Below, one piece after another: positions 1 to 9,468 of a DNA stretch of 64,000 nt. Under the pieces are notes generated by a model. The model did not search any database. It had not been told where the DNA came from and worked only from the letters and a program-made list of their open reading frames with translations. The translations under genes were made by a program, and so were the position numbers. Source of the stretch: Staphylococcus pseudoxylosus (lineage in GTDB: Bacteria; Bacillota; Bacilli; Staphylococcales; Staphylococcaceae); contig NZ_RCVN01000007.1 of assembly GCF_003697915.1 (NCBI RefSeq), forward strand, positions 1 through 64,000. The letters run 5' to 3'. Each line of letters begins with the position of its first letter. Positions within the stretch are counted from its first letter, which is position 1.

Positions 1-235
1 TCTTGTTGATTCATGTTGTTATTCATGTATCCCATTTGCTCATTCATTGCCATGTTCTGTTGATTTATGTTGTTATTCATGTGTCCCATTTGCTCATTCA
101 TTGCCATGTCTTGTTGATTCATGTTGTTATTCATGTATCCCATTTGCTCATTCATTGCCATGTCTTGTTGATTCATGTTGTTATTCATGTGTCCCATTTG
201 CTCGTTCATTGCCATGTCCTGTTGATTCATGTTGT
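1..235 (-). repeat. 54-bp tandem repeat inside the secreted protein gene
   Basis: Units repeat with an exact 54-base period (for example TTGAT at 6, 60, 114 and 168). They differ at few positions, such as a G/A change that switches His and Tyr codons. The period is a multiple of three, so copy-number changes keep the reading frame. The array continues past the left edge. Confidence 0.9.
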
Positions 236-329
236 TATTTGTTGTCGTATTGGCTTGAGCTACTCCTGCACCTAAAAATAGACTTGTTGCTAATAATGAT
301 GATGAAATCATTAATGTTTTATTATTCAT
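1..329 (-). CDS. Secreted Met/Asn/Gln-rich tandem-repeat protein (3' end beyond window)
   Basis: The gene is read right to left and runs off the left edge without a stop, so only the first 109 codons are seen. An Sec signal peptide is clear: MNNKTLMISSS, a hydrophobic core, then GVAQA before NTTTNNN. The mature part is a near-perfect 18-residue repeat of the form NNNMNQQDMAMNEQMG(H/Y)M, present at least four times. A ribosome site (GGATGGAG) lies 5 bases before the ATG. I do not recognise the family. Four to five methionines per unit, plus alternating His/Tyr, could bind copper(I), but this is inference. A hydrophilic surface or secreted adhesive protein is an alternative. Confidence 0.75.
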   Translation of the reverse strand, partial: MNNKTLMISSSLLATSLFLGAGVAQANTTTNNNMNQQDMAMNEQMGHMNNNMNQQDMAMNEQMGYMNNNMNQQDMAMNEQMGHMNNNINQQNMAMNEQMGYMNNNMNQQ

Positions 330-514
330 AAATCTCCATCCCTTTTAATATTTTATGAATACTTCATGTTGTCTTATTCTTAGTCCTACGCTTAAAAACA
401 AATAACTGTTTTACTTACAATAAAACTGATTGCTTTGCGTAATGCCCCCTTTTTATTCTACTTACTAAGACATACGTATTTTTGCTACTTTAAGTTCACT
501 TTTATAAAAATTAT

Positions 515-1135
515 TTAAACTAAATCAAAATATTCTTTTAATGTAAGGTCAGTATTTTTTATTTCTTTTGCATCTTTTTTTCCTAAATATCTTAAATGCC
601 ATGGTTCGTACATAAATTGTGTAATATGCGCTTTACCTTCTGGGTATCGAATAATAAAGCCATAATTGTGAGCGTTATCCTCCAGCCATTTACTTTCTTC
701 TGTATATTGAAACAACGCTTTAGCTGACTCATGTAATCCTGGAGTAGCAACATCAAAAGCAAGACCAGTCTGATGTTCAGAGAATCCAGGTTTAGCACTA
801 TAAAGTTGCGCTTTTTTTAAACCATCACGTTGCACATACATCTTAAACAATCGCATCTGTTTAAGATACGAACGAAAACCACTTATAATAATCAATTGAA
901 ACCCTTGTTTATCTGCATCACTAATCATTACTTTTAAAGCATTTAATGCTTCTAATTTTGGAAATGGCGTATAAAATGGAGAAATTTCATAATCTTTATT
1001 TACAATAATATGATTATTACAGTAATATGCTCCATTCCTTTTTATAATATTATTATCATAGTGCTTTTGTTTTTTATTTATGAAATAAATGATTGCAGTT
1101 AAAAAGATAGCTACACCCGAGATTAATTTTTTCAT
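515..1135 (-). CDS. D-alanyl-D-alanine carboxypeptidase, VanY/M15B family
   Basis: The 206-residue protein starts with a membrane anchor or uncleaved signal (residues 4-20) and has the M15B zinc peptidase core. Visible motifs are SGFRSY (about residue 85), SEHQTGLAFDV (the S-x-H-x-x-G-x-A-x-D zinc motif, about 119-129) and EPWHLRY (the second zinc His with the catalytic Glu, about 178). Family members trim the terminal D-Ala from cell-wall peptides outside the membrane. There is no van gene cluster nearby, so it is more likely a housekeeping cell-wall enzyme than a glycopeptide-resistance gene. Length and motifs look intact. Confidence 0.88.
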   Translation of the reverse strand: MKKLISGVAIFLTAIIYFINKKQKHYDNNIIKRNGAYYCNNHIIVNKDYEISPFYTPFPKLEALNALKVMISDADKQGFQLIIISGFRSYLKQMRLFKMYVQRDGLKKAQLYSAKPGFSEHQTGLAFDVATPGLHESAKALFQYTEESKWLEDNAHNYGFIIRYPEGKAHITQFMYEPWHLRYLGKKDAKEIKNTDLTLKEYFDLV

Positions 1136-1741
1136 ATACTCATCCTTATCATCACTATTTTTTATTAAAATAATTTCAAATCTACTTATCTAGCGTTATT
1201 TCAATTTATATTTTATGCACTTTCAACCTCTCCAACATCAGCATCATGATGTCGACACGCTGATTGACTCCAAATACTTAATCTTCTTTTGTTCAACAAC
1301 ATTACATTTAATAAAATGATAAATCAATTAGAAATACAAAACATAAAAACAGATATAAAAATTGAGCTTGATATTATAATCTATAAATTTCAATTATAGA
1401 TTGTAATTATCAATTAAAATGATTTTTTTAGAAAAAAACTCTGTACTTCACCGTATTTTTAGCTATAATAAATTATAATAATTATAAAAAGATATTAATT
1501 ATAATTAGCATCATAATTTGGGCGGTTTCATGATTATGTAAAAATTGTCTATCCAGTCTTATATTAGAGTTATAAAAACAACGCTAGCTATGTTTGTACG
1601 ACTTTCATTGTCGAAAACCCTATATAAAATATGACTTAATATAAATTTGGATCTCTGTTTTCAACACATTTTTAACTAGAAAGAATCCAAATTCATTTAT
1701 TTGATGATAAAAAATATGATTACAATAAAGGAGATTAAACT
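1136..1741. other. 606-base non-coding leader region before katA
   Basis: No convincing coding frame is seen. The stretch is AT-rich and holds the PerR box listed separately, followed by about 250 bases before katA. A possible promoter (TTGTCT ... TTATAA near 1545-1575) is weak. The distance suggests either a long katA leader or a second promoter nearer the gene. Confidence 0.5.
1473..1487 (+). promoter_or_regulatory. PerR box upstream of katA
   Basis: TTATAATAATTATAA is a perfect match to the 7-1-7 PerR operator (TTATAATNATTATAA). PerR is the metal-dependent peroxide sensor that represses catalase and ahpC genes in staphylococci and bacilli. It lies about 255 bases before the katA start, which is further than usual. 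Confidence 0.8.
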
Positions 1742-3223
1742 ATGAATAAAAAGTTAACAGGGTTGTTTGGAGCTCCCGTATCAGATAGAGAAAATAGTAT
1801 GACTGCAGGCCCAAGAGGTCCTTTATTAATGCAGGACATTTATTTCCTTGAACAAATGGCACACTTTGATAGAGAAGTCATTCCAGAGCGTCGAATGCAT
1901 GCTAAAGGGTCAGGTGCATTTGGTACCTTCACAGTAACAAATGATATAACACAATATACATGCGCAAGTATATTTGCTGAAATCGGTAAACAAACAGAAA
2001 TGTTTGCACGATTTTCAACTGTAGCAGGCGAACGTGGTGCGGGCGATGCAGAACGAGATATTAGAGGATTTGCTTTGAAGTTTTATACAGACGAAGGTAA
2101 CTGGGACTTAGTCGGTAATAATACACCCGTATTCTTCTTTAGAGACCCTAAATTATTTCCTAGTTTAAACCATGTGGTTAAACGGAACCCAAAAACAAAT
2201 ATGAAAGACCCACAAGCAAACTGGGATTTCTGGACATTATTACCAGAAGCGTTACACCAAATTACAATCTTAATGACAGATCGTGGTATCCCTAAAGGCT
2301 TTAGAAATATGCATGGTTTTGGTTCTCATACATACTCTATGTATAACGATAAAGGCGAACGTTTTTGGGTTAAATTCCATCATAGAACACAACAAGGTAT
2401 AGAGAACTACTCTGCAGAAGAAGCCGAACAAGTGATGGCTAAAGATAGAGATTCTTCTCAAAGAGATTTATTCAATAATATAGAACAAGGCAATTTCCCT
2501 AAATGGAAAATGTACATTCAAGTAATGACGGAAGAACAAGCTCGTAATCATAAAGATAATCCTTTTGATTTAACTAAAGTTTGGTATAAAGATGAATATC
2601 CATTAATTGAAGTTGGTGAGTTTGAATTAAATCGAAACCCTGAAAACTATTTCCAAGATGTTGAACAAGCTGCATTTGCACCAACGAACATCGTCCCAGG
2701 TTTAGATTTCTCACCAGATAAAATGTTACAAGGTCGACTATTTTCATATGGAGATACTCAAAGATACCGTTTAGGTGTTAACCACTGGCAAATTCCAGTT
2801 AACCAACCTAAAGGTGTCGGTATGGAAAATATATGTCCATTTAGTAGAGATGGGCAAATGCGTATCTTAGATAATAATCAAGGGGCTAGTACACATTATT
2901 ACCCAAATAGTAACGATGCATTTGAAGATCAACCACAGCACAAAAAACCAGCTTTAGATATTCAAGGGCAAGCATATGAATATGACTTTCGTGAAGATGA
3001 CGATAATTATTTTGAACAACCTGGTAAATTATTCCGTTTATTATCATCTGAAGAACAAAAAACATTATTTAATAATACTGCGAATGAAATGAATCCCGTC
3101 ACAGACGCATTAAAACACCGCCATATCAGACATTGCTATAAAGCCGATCCTGCATACGGTCAAGGTGTAGCAGAAGCTATGGGAATTGATATTAATGAAG
3201 TGGACTTAGATGTCGCAGACTAA
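1742..3223 (+). CDS. katA: Catalase KatA (small-subunit haem catalase)
   Basis: The 493-residue cytoplasmic enzyme breaks hydrogen peroxide into water and oxygen. Landmarks are RPLLMQD near residue 30, the distal His53 in [12 protein letters not shown], Asn126 in LVGNNTPV, and the proximal haem ligand Tyr336 in [14 protein letters not shown]. It is very close to S. aureus KatA in sequence but about 12 residues shorter, with differences at both termini. The start is supported by AAAGGAG spaced before ATG. A perfect PerR box lies upstream, so peroxide induction is expected. A second, larger catalase is encoded at 35264-37258. Confidence 0.97.
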   Translation: MNKKLTGLFGAPVSDRENSMTAGPRGPLLMQDIYFLEQMAHFDREVIPERRMHAKGSGAFGTFTVTNDITQYTCASIFAEIGKQTEMFARFSTVAGERGAGDAERDIRGFALKFYTDEGNWDLVGNNTPVFFFRDPKLFPSLNHVVKRNPKTNMKDPQANWDFWTLLPEALHQITILMTDRGIPKGFRNMHGFGSHTYSMYNDKGERFWVKFHHRTQQGIENYSAEEAEQVMAKDRDSSQRDLFNNIEQGNFPKWKMYIQVMTEEQARNHKDNPFDLTKVWYKDEYPLIEVGEFELNRNPENYFQDVEQAAFAPTNIVPGLDFSPDKMLQGRLFSYGDTQRYRLGVNHWQIPVNQPKGVGMENICPFSRDGQMRILDNNQGASTHYYPNSNDAFEDQPQHKKPALDIQGQAYEYDFREDDDNYFEQPGKLFRLLSSEEQKTLFNNTANEMNPVTDALKHRHIRHCYKADPAYGQGVAEAMGIDINEVDLDVAD

Positions 3224-3245
3224 TATACAAGAGAAAGGTGATTTT

Positions 3246-3572
3246 ATGATATTAGATAACGTAAATCCAGAAGATTTGTTTCCTACTGAGAAAAAAGGAC
3301 CTGCCATTTTAGGGAAAATGGAATACCCTATCAACGGTAATGTAAAAACATATGATGCTGCATATATTGCAACAAATGAACGCCTTATCTTAAACGTAGA
3401 TATGGATGGCCAATTTTACTATAGAAACATCCGTTATGACGAAATAAAAGATGTTCAATTAGATAATGATACGCTAACCATGCGTTTTAGTATTGGTACG
3501 TTTCCAATTACAAATTTAAATAAAAAGGACGCCGAACCATTCATAAGTTATATCAAAACTAAGCGTACTTAA
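3246..3572 (+). CDS. Small PH-domain protein (bacterial PH, YvbH-like)
   Basis: The 108-residue soluble protein has the alternating strands of a bacterial pleckstrin-homology domain (TNERLILNVDMDGQFYYRNIRYDEI near residues 45-70) followed by a C-terminal helix. A longer frame exists upstream and overlaps katA, but AGAAAGGTG sits 7 bases before this ATG, so this start is preferred. It begins 22 bases after the katA stop and is followed by a terminator, so it is probably co-transcribed with katA. Function is unknown for this family; a tie to oxidative stress rests only on position. Confidence 0.75.
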   Translation: MILDNVNPEDLFPTEKKGPAILGKMEYPINGNVKTYDAAYIATNERLILNVDMDGQFYYRNIRYDEIKDVQLDNDTLTMRFSIGTFPITNLNKKDAEPFISYIKTKRT

Positions 3573-3574
3573 AC

Positions 3575-3622
3575 AAAAAAGATGACTTCTACCAATGATT
3601 GCGTAGAAGTCATCCTTTTTTA
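3575..3622. terminator. Bidirectional terminator between the PH gene and allB
   Basis: GATGACTTCTAC (3581-3592) pairs with GTAGAAGTCATC (3603-3614), flanked by A-rich and T-rich runs. It serves both converging genes. Confidence 0.9.
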
Positions 3623-3628
3623 TTAAGC

Positions 3629-4990
3629 TTATATAAATTGTCCGATACGTTTTTCTGAAATACCAGTTTCTTGGTTGTAAATTTCTTCGCCTCTTAAAAT
3701 AGTTTGCGTCACTTGCGCGCCAATTTCACGACCAATATAAGGGCTCATCTTATTACGATATGCCAAATCTTCCGCTGTTAAAGTATATGGCGCATTAGGT
3801 TTAATTAATACAAAATCTGCATCTTTTCCAACAGCTATGCTACCTTTTGCTTCCAATCCAAAACGTTTGGCAGGTGCTGTAGCAATAATATCTGCAAATT
3901 TATTTAATGACATATTACGCTTTTGAACACCTTCATCAAATAAAATATCGACATTATTTTGTAACCCAGCGATACCGCCCCATGCTTCAAAAGCATTATC
4001 TGTATCTTTTAAATCGGGTGTACAAGGAGAGTGATCGGAAGTAACAAATCCAATATCACCATTTAGCACGCGATTCCACATACCTTCTAAGCGTGATTTT
4101 TCTCTGATTGGTGGAGAACATTTTACGACTGGGCCAATGTCATCTAATTCTTCCTTGTAGAAGTAAAGATAATGTGTACATGTTTCACATGAAATATCTA
4201 CACCTTCTTGTTGTGCTTTGATAATTTCATCTACACCTTCTTCACAAGCAACATGCACAATATGTACACGACAACCAGTTTCTTTTGCAAATAAGATAAT
4301 CTTACGAATTGGCTCAACTTCAGTAAATACTGGTCTACTATCGACATATGCACTTAAAGTTGTTTCACCATTAGCCTTAGCAATTTCACCTAAACGGTCA
4401 GTGATCGTTGCATTTTCTGCATGAATAGAAAGTAATTTACCAGTTTTAGCAATTTGTTTCATACCTTCGTATAATGAATAATCATCCACATTTTCAAAGT
4501 CACCTTCTATTGAACGATCACCACATGTTGCTAAAAACGCTTTATATGCTACGACGCCCGCTTCATCTAACTCTTGAATACCACCGTTTAAATTATATGG
4601 TACTAAACCTCCATAACTCGCAACATCGACTGACAATTCATCTTTACCGGCATCAAATTTTGCTTGAATAGAAGCTTGATCCGTTGTTGCAGGCACTTGG
4701 TTTAAAGGCATTTCAATAAATGACGTTACGCCACCTTTTGCTGCTGCGCGTGTACCAGTAACATAACCTTCCCAGCTATCACGATAACCGCCGCCTGGTT
4801 CAGTAATATGCACATGTGCGTCTACCATACCTGGTGATACGATTTGGTTCTGAGCGTCAATAACTTGTTCAGCTTCACCTAAATCTTGACCAATAGCAGC
4901 AATCTTGCCATCTTTAACACCGATTTCTACATTTTGCTGACTATCCTCTAAAATGACTAATCCATTTTTTAAAATTAAATCATATTTCAT
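3629..4990 (-). CDS. allB: Allantoinase
   Basis: The 453-residue amidohydrolase opens allantoin to allantoate, a step in purine breakdown for nitrogen. The metal site is complete: His59 and His61 in VDAHVHITEPG, the carboxylated lysine Lys150 in VAYKAFLA, His190 in SIHAEN, His246 in HIVHVAC and Asp319 in TSDHSPC. These motifs and the length fit allantoinase rather than dihydroorotase or hydantoinase. It overlaps the upstream permease gene by 11 bases, so the two are translationally coupled. No allantoate amidohydrolase gene is in the window, so the later steps must be encoded elsewhere. Confidence 0.93.
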   Translation of the reverse strand: MKYDLILKNGLVILEDSQQNVEIGVKDGKIAAIGQDLGEAEQVIDAQNQIVSPGMVDAHVHITEPGGGYRDSWEGYVTGTRAAAKGGVTSFIEMPLNQVPATTDQASIQAKFDAGKDELSVDVASYGGLVPYNLNGGIQELDEAGVVAYKAFLATCGDRSIEGDFENVDDYSLYEGMKQIAKTGKLLSIHAENATITDRLGEIAKANGETTLSAYVDSRPVFTEVEPIRKIILFAKETGCRVHIVHVACEEGVDEIIKAQQEGVDISCETCTHYLYFYKEELDDIGPVVKCSPPIREKSRLEGMWNRVLNGDIGFVTSDHSPCTPDLKDTDNAFEAWGGIAGLQNNVDILFDEGVQKRNMSLNKFADIIATAPAKRFGLEAKGSIAVGKDADFVLIKPNAPYTLTAEDLAYRNKMSPYIGREIGAQVTQTILRGEEIYNQETGISEKRIGQFI

Positions 4991-6470
4991 TATAGTTCAC
5001 TCCTTCTTGTTTTTTTGAAAATAATTTAACTGAATGGTGTAAAACAATATAAACTAAACTGGATATAAAGAATCCAATAAACCATGAAAAATCAGAAATC
5101 ACCTTGAATGCTGGTAAGAATCCGAGTAATGAAATAACCACACCTACTACCGTTGCAATATAGGCAGAAATATTAACTCTTTGTATTTTTATATCTTTAT
5201 CATGTAAATCAAAATACAATTTATCAATATCAATGCGACATTTAGATACTAAGTAGAAATGTACTATCATTACACCTGCAACAGGCCCAAGTATGGCACC
5301 AATAGCATTTAAGAATAAAAAGATGCTATCCTCATTTTCCATCATTTTCCATGGCATAATCACAACACTTAATACAGAAGCAATCACTACACCACGTTTA
5401 TAATTAATCCATTTAGGTAATAACGCACTTAATTGATATGCAGCTGGTATAATATTACTCGTTGCATTTGTAGAAATGGTTGTCATTAATAGTACCCCTG
5501 TCGATATCAAGATCGCCCAAAAATTACTCCATTCATTAATAATCGTTAAAATATTCCACTCTTGATGGCCTAAGTAAATAGAACCACCAATGATAATAAA
5601 CACACTAGCAATCGCAAATAACACATGCGCAACTACTATACCGGAAATCTGACCAATAATTTGTGTTTTAGTAGATTTAGCATTTTGTGTGAAATCAGAT
5701 ACACTTGAACCTGGTCCAGCCCATACACCTAATAAAGAGTTAAAGATTAAAATAAATGATAAAATGGCTGGATATATAATACCGTCTGTTTTTGTTGATA
5801 TTTCATAGTTCATGATATTGCTGAAACCGCCAGCAACAGTCACACCCCATATTGCCATACCACCAAACACTATATAAATGAGCGGATTTAAAATAGCAGT
5901 GAATTTATTCAGTATGTCTCCACCGCCAAATCCAATTGCAAAACTAATTGCCCAGAAGATTAAAAATGCGATTAACCCTGGGACCGAAATACCTAGAATT
6001 GAAATGCCACTTCCGATATTTTCAAATCCTGGGAAAATCTTATTTAATAAAATAAGTAACGCTTGAGAACCAGCAAATGTTTGTAAACCAAACCATGCGA
6101 TACCAGCTACAACACCACGTAAAACGCCTGGCAATTTAGCACCAATATCTCCATATGTATCACGTAACTGCATTGCGAAAGGTATTCCGTATTTAGAACC
6201 AGCATATCCATTTGAAACAAGTAATAGTGCAATAACAAATGAACTTAAAATCAAGGCAAATATGACTTGTAATGGTGATAAACCTATTAATAGAAAACCA
6301 CCTACCGCTGTATAGTTAGGTATATTATGAACAGCACCCATCCATAAAGTGAAAAAGTTGAATGCTGAATTATTTCGTTGAGCTGATGTCTTAGGCATTA
6401 TATCTTTATTATAACCACGCTTTTCAAAGAAAGCTTGATTATAAGCCGTTTCATTCCCCTGTGTTCCCAT
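4980..6470 (-). CDS. Allantoin permease, NCS1 family
   Basis: A 496-residue membrane protein with about 12 transmembrane segments. The N-terminus (NNSAFNFFTLWMGAVHNIPNY, residues 33-53) and the GSSVSDFTQN segment near 255 are typical of NCS1 nucleobase-cation symporters such as PucI/AllP. It is the first gene of a two-gene unit with allantoinase, which makes allantoin the best substrate guess. It is divergent from the PucR regulator gene, and a cre-like site lies in the shared upstream region. Confidence 0.88.
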   Translation of the reverse strand: MGTQGNETAYNQAFFEKRGYNKDIMPKTSAQRNNSAFNFFTLWMGAVHNIPNYTAVGGFLLIGLSPLQVIFALILSSFVIALLLVSNGYAGSKYGIPFAMQLRDTYGDIGAKLPGVLRGVVAGIAWFGLQTFAGSQALLILLNKIFPGFENIGSGISILGISVPGLIAFLIFWAISFAIGFGGGDILNKFTAILNPLIYIVFGGMAIWGVTVAGGFSNIMNYEISTKTDGIIYPAILSFILIFNSLLGVWAGPGSSVSDFTQNAKSTKTQIIGQISGIVVAHVLFAIASVFIIIGGSIYLGHQEWNILTIINEWSNFWAILISTGVLLMTTISTNATSNIIPAAYQLSALLPKWINYKRGVVIASVLSVVIMPWKMMENEDSIFLFLNAIGAILGPVAGVMIVHFYLVSKCRIDIDKLYFDLHDKDIKIQRVNISAYIATVVGVVISLLGFLPAFKVISDFSWFIGFFISSLVYIVLHHSVKLFSKKQEGVNYNEI

Positions 6471-6540
6471 CTGTATATCTCCTTTGCTTCAATGGGCTAT
6501 AACTATCTTAATCAATCTTTAATTTACATTTTATTACGTA

Positions 6541-6554
6541 TGAAAGCGTTTTTC
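6541..6554. promoter_or_regulatory. Possible CcpA (cre) site before the allantoin genes
   Basis: TGAAAGCGTTTTTC is close to the cre consensus TGWAANCGNTNWCA (mismatches at the 3' end). It lies about 70 bases upstream of the permease start, in the divergent region, and would place allantoin use under carbon control. This is a by-eye match only. Confidence 0.35.
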
Positions 6555-6785
6555 TTTGTTAGTAATGACATATATTGAGTAGAAAGTTATATATTTCGAA
6601 CAAAATATGTGTATAATAATTTTTATATAACATTATTTTTGATAAGATTTATAAAATTATAAACGTATTTACGATGTTTATAAATATACCATCAGATTAA
6701 TAAACATACAAATAAACCTATATTTATTCGTAAAATATAATAGTATGACTCATAATACAAGAAGACGGAAACGGAGGAGTAAACC

Positions 6786-8405
6786 ATGACTACACTTAAC
6801 GAAATTTTGTCCGTTCCTCAGTTTAAAGAGTTAGAACTGATTAACAAAAACGGAGATTTATCATCAGAAGTTTCGAGCTTAGATATTACTGAAAATAATG
6901 ATATTAAGCATTTCACTTCTCAAAATGCTTTTATTCTAACAACTGGTGTATTATTTCAAGAAAACCAAGAAGATTTAAAAAGGTTAATTAAAGACTTGCA
7001 TGATATTAATACAGCTGGTCTCGGCATAAAAGTTTCGAGATTTTTACATGAGATAGATAAAGAGGTTATAGACTTTGCAGATAAATTGGGATTCCCTTTA
7101 ATAGAAATACCAGAAAGTTGGAACTTAGGGGAAATTACACATCAAATTTCATCTTATATTTCAGACTCAGAAACTGGAAAATTAAACTACGCATTACACA
7201 TTCAACAAGAGTTAAATCAACTTCTTATCAAAGGTTATAGTATTAATACAATGATTCAACGAATGAGTAAATTACTTGGTGTACCGATTATTCTTTTTGA
7301 TCCTTTCAAAGCACCAGAAGCGTTAAGCCATCATTATGATCAAAATAAACATTTAACAAATGAACATATCAGTTATTTTCTTAATTATTACCAACAATCA
7401 ACTGTTTACGATAAAAATAAACAAGTATTTGAAAACAAAGACCATGTTATTTTCAAAGTTTTAGGATATACGTACTTCCCGTATTATTTAATGGTTTCAC
7501 AAGTCAATAAATTGTCATATCCATTCAGTTTGTTGACTATTGAACAAGTAGTTAGCGTTTTGAGTTTCGCTTTATACAAAAACACAAAAATCGAAGAAGC
7601 TGAACAAAATGATATTAATCGCTTTTTTGAAGCACTTGTTAATAACCAAAGCGACCAAACACTTTCAATCAAAAAGCATAACGATTTACTGAAACGCTAT
7701 CATATTTTCGATTCTGATTATTATCAAATCATTATTTGTGACATTGATTCACCGAATAGCTTAGAGAATAGTTATTACCTTAATGAAAGGTATCAGCTAA
7801 CATTCCACTGGCTTCAATATATGTTTACCGATCTTGATGATTATATTAGTATTTATAAAATACCAAGTACGAATCGCTTTGCTATTTTATTACAAAATCG
7901 TCACGACTATTACTACGACTATCTTAAACGCCTACAAAATAGTTATGGAGAACATTTTGAAGGTACGATTTCTTTTGGTATTGGCAATGAAGTTACAGAA
8001 TTCACACAAATATCTTCGTCATATTTTGAAGCTAATGAAGCTTTTGAAAATGGATTAATGAATGATAAACAAAACTTCATCTCTTATTATCATTCCAAAG
8101 ATATTAAAGAACTTTTACAGTTAATACCAAAAGAGAAATTACGTCCATTTATCAAACATACTTTAGGTCCATTGAGTTACCCTAAAACTAAAAAAGACTT
8201 AGAATTAAAGCAAACATTACAAGTCTACATGGATAACCAGTGCGATATAACTAAAACTGCAGAAAAGATATATATTCATCGTAATACAGTTAAATATAGA
8301 ATTAATAAATGTAGCAATTTAATCGGAGTGAATATTGAAGACCCAATGCATTCATTAAACATTCGTATCGCTTTATACGTTTCTGACATCACTCAATTTG
8401 ATTAA
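6786..8405 (+). CDS. pucR: PucR-family purine catabolism regulator
   Basis: The 539-residue protein has an N-terminal PucR domain (about residues 8-125, with TENNDIKHFTSQNAFILTTG), a middle sensor-like region, a GGDEF-like fold (about 300-430) and a C-terminal helix-turn-helix (about 480-535, ITKTAEKIYIHRNTVKYRI). This is the standard architecture for PucR-type activators of purine-use genes. It is transcribed away from the permease-allantoinase unit, so control of that unit is the natural inference. GGAGGAG precedes the ATG with good spacing. Confidence 0.9.
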   Translation: MTTLNEILSVPQFKELELINKNGDLSSEVSSLDITENNDIKHFTSQNAFILTTGVLFQENQEDLKRLIKDLHDINTAGLGIKVSRFLHEIDKEVIDFADKLGFPLIEIPESWNLGEITHQISSYISDSETGKLNYALHIQQELNQLLIKGYSINTMIQRMSKLLGVPIILFDPFKAPEALSHHYDQNKHLTNEHISYFLNYYQQSTVYDKNKQVFENKDHVIFKVLGYTYFPYYLMVSQVNKLSYPFSLLTIEQVVSVLSFALYKNTKIEEAEQNDINRFFEALVNNQSDQTLSIKKHNDLLKRYHIFDSDYYQIIICDIDSPNSLENSYYLNERYQLTFHWLQYMFTDLDDYISIYKIPSTNRFAILLQNRHDYYYDYLKRLQNSYGEHFEGTISFGIGNEVTEFTQISSSYFEANEAFENGLMNDKQNFISYYHSKDIKELLQLIPKEKLRPFIKHTLGPLSYPKTKKDLELKQTLQVYMDNQCDITKTAEKIYIHRNTVKYRINKCSNLIGVNIEDPMHSLNIRIALYVSDITQFD

Positions 8406-8439
8406 ACTCCTATAAAATTATCTTAAATAAAGACATAGA

Positions 8440-8590
8440 GTGGAAAGTAAATTTTTTAATTGATTACCTGAGCTTGCGCTCATGCATAAGCCCCACTTCT
8501 CTAAAGAGCCACTTCTTAATTTGTTAAGTTAGTGGCTCTTACACATGAGTAGTTACTCAAGTGATCCGCTTTTAAGAGTTAGTGGGACTT
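8440..8590. repeat. Structured intergenic element (nested hairpins)
   Basis: AAGAGCCACT...AGTGGCTCTT (8504-8540) forms an inner hairpin, and CCCACTTC (near 8492) can pair with the GTGGG at 8583 to enclose it. The end, TTAGTGGGACT (8579-8589), is the complement of AGTCCCACTAA at 48842-48852 in another intergenic region. It may be a repeated element and may also act as terminator for the converging genes. Confidence 0.45.
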
Positions 8591-9108
8591 TATAATTCTT
8601 TCAAATACCAATTTAACGCAGCTTGTTCTAATTTTTTCATAAAGGTATCTTTTCCATCACAATAACTTTGCCTATCATCAGGAAATCGTTGCGCTAATCG
8701 TTCTTTTAATTGTTCGTATTCACGTGCACGCTTTTTATGTTTACGTAAATAATCCCTTACCGCTATATGACGGTTAATTTCATACATATTATCCTGTTGA
8801 AATATATGCATATGATGCGTACGTGGATTTCCACCCTTTATAAAAAATCTTCTCTTTGTAATTCCATTTTCACCCAATGATGTATAACCCAGGCTCATCA
8901 ATACTTCATTATAGTCATCAATTTTTTCTATTTTATTTACTACTACTAACATATCAATAATAGGTTTAGCCTTTAAATTTTCAACAGCAGTACTCCCAAT
9001 GTGATGTATTTGAATGACTTCTTCACTTAAAATAGCTTCGATGTTTGATTTCTCAATTTCAAATAAAATCGACCACTGTTTTTGATAGTGTTGTACTTCA
9101 ATTTCCAT
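8590..9108 (-). CDS. GrpB family protein (UPF0157 nucleotidyltransferase-like)
   Basis: The 172-residue protein has the GrpB signature: an N-terminal YQKQWSILFEIEKSNI, IHHIGSTAV (residues 43-51), LKAKPIIDMLVVV and the C-terminal basic helix. The fold belongs to the nucleotidyltransferase superfamily, but the substrate is not established. A start 11 codons further upstream exists, but AAGGTG is spaced 6 bases before this ATG. No operon partner is visible. Confidence 0.85.
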   Translation of the reverse strand: MEIEVQHYQKQWSILFEIEKSNIEAILSEEVIQIHHIGSTAVENLKAKPIIDMLVVVNKIEKIDDYNEVLMSLGYTSLGENGITKRRFFIKGGNPRTHHMHIFQQDNMYEINRHIAVRDYLRKHKKRAREYEQLKERLAQRFPDDRQSYCDGKDTFMKKLEQAALNWYLKEL

Positions 9109-9390
9109 TATAGTCACCTTCCTCCCAATGTATTTCATCATCTCTTAAAATCCTTTTATTCTTCTAAACTAAATTATATCTTTAAAATTGATAGTTATAA
9201 ATTTATTTTCAATTCAACAGATAAAGTCACTTTCATACTGCACTCCAGGATGACACTATTTTTCCTATATTGAATTCAATTTAATTTTATTTATAAATTT
9301 TGTTTCCATTCATTATACTAATTACATTCAATCAACTTCATATTTACATAATTATTTTTTTAAAGTTATTACTTTTAATATTAGATTTTT

Positions 9391-9404
9391 AAACCGAATG
9401 GTTT
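9391..9404. promoter_or_regulatory. Palindrome AAACCGAATGGTTT upstream of an MFS exporter gene
   Basis: The two 5-base arms AAACC and GGTTT flank GAAT, 65 bases before the exporter start. The site is placed like a repressor operator. No regulator gene is adjacent on the same side, so the binder is unknown. Confidence 0.35.
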
Positions 9405-9468
9405 GCTTTGCTAACTTAAAAGGATTAAAATTTATCGTTGGGATGTTATAAAAGGAGATGTAATTGAA

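Noticed and set aside
1-235. Regular 54-base repeats as a CRISPR array
   Set aside because: Units are contiguous, have no spacers, and code in frame for a secreted protein on the minus strand.
3-331. Plus-strand frames across the repeat
   Set aside because: They are mirror frames of the repeat gene; no ribosome site, and the composition (His/Leu/Ile/Val runs) is an artefact of the repeat.
3210-3245. katA and PH gene overlap as a fusion or frameshift
   Set aside because: The KatA frame is intact to its stop, and the PH gene has its own ribosome site after it.
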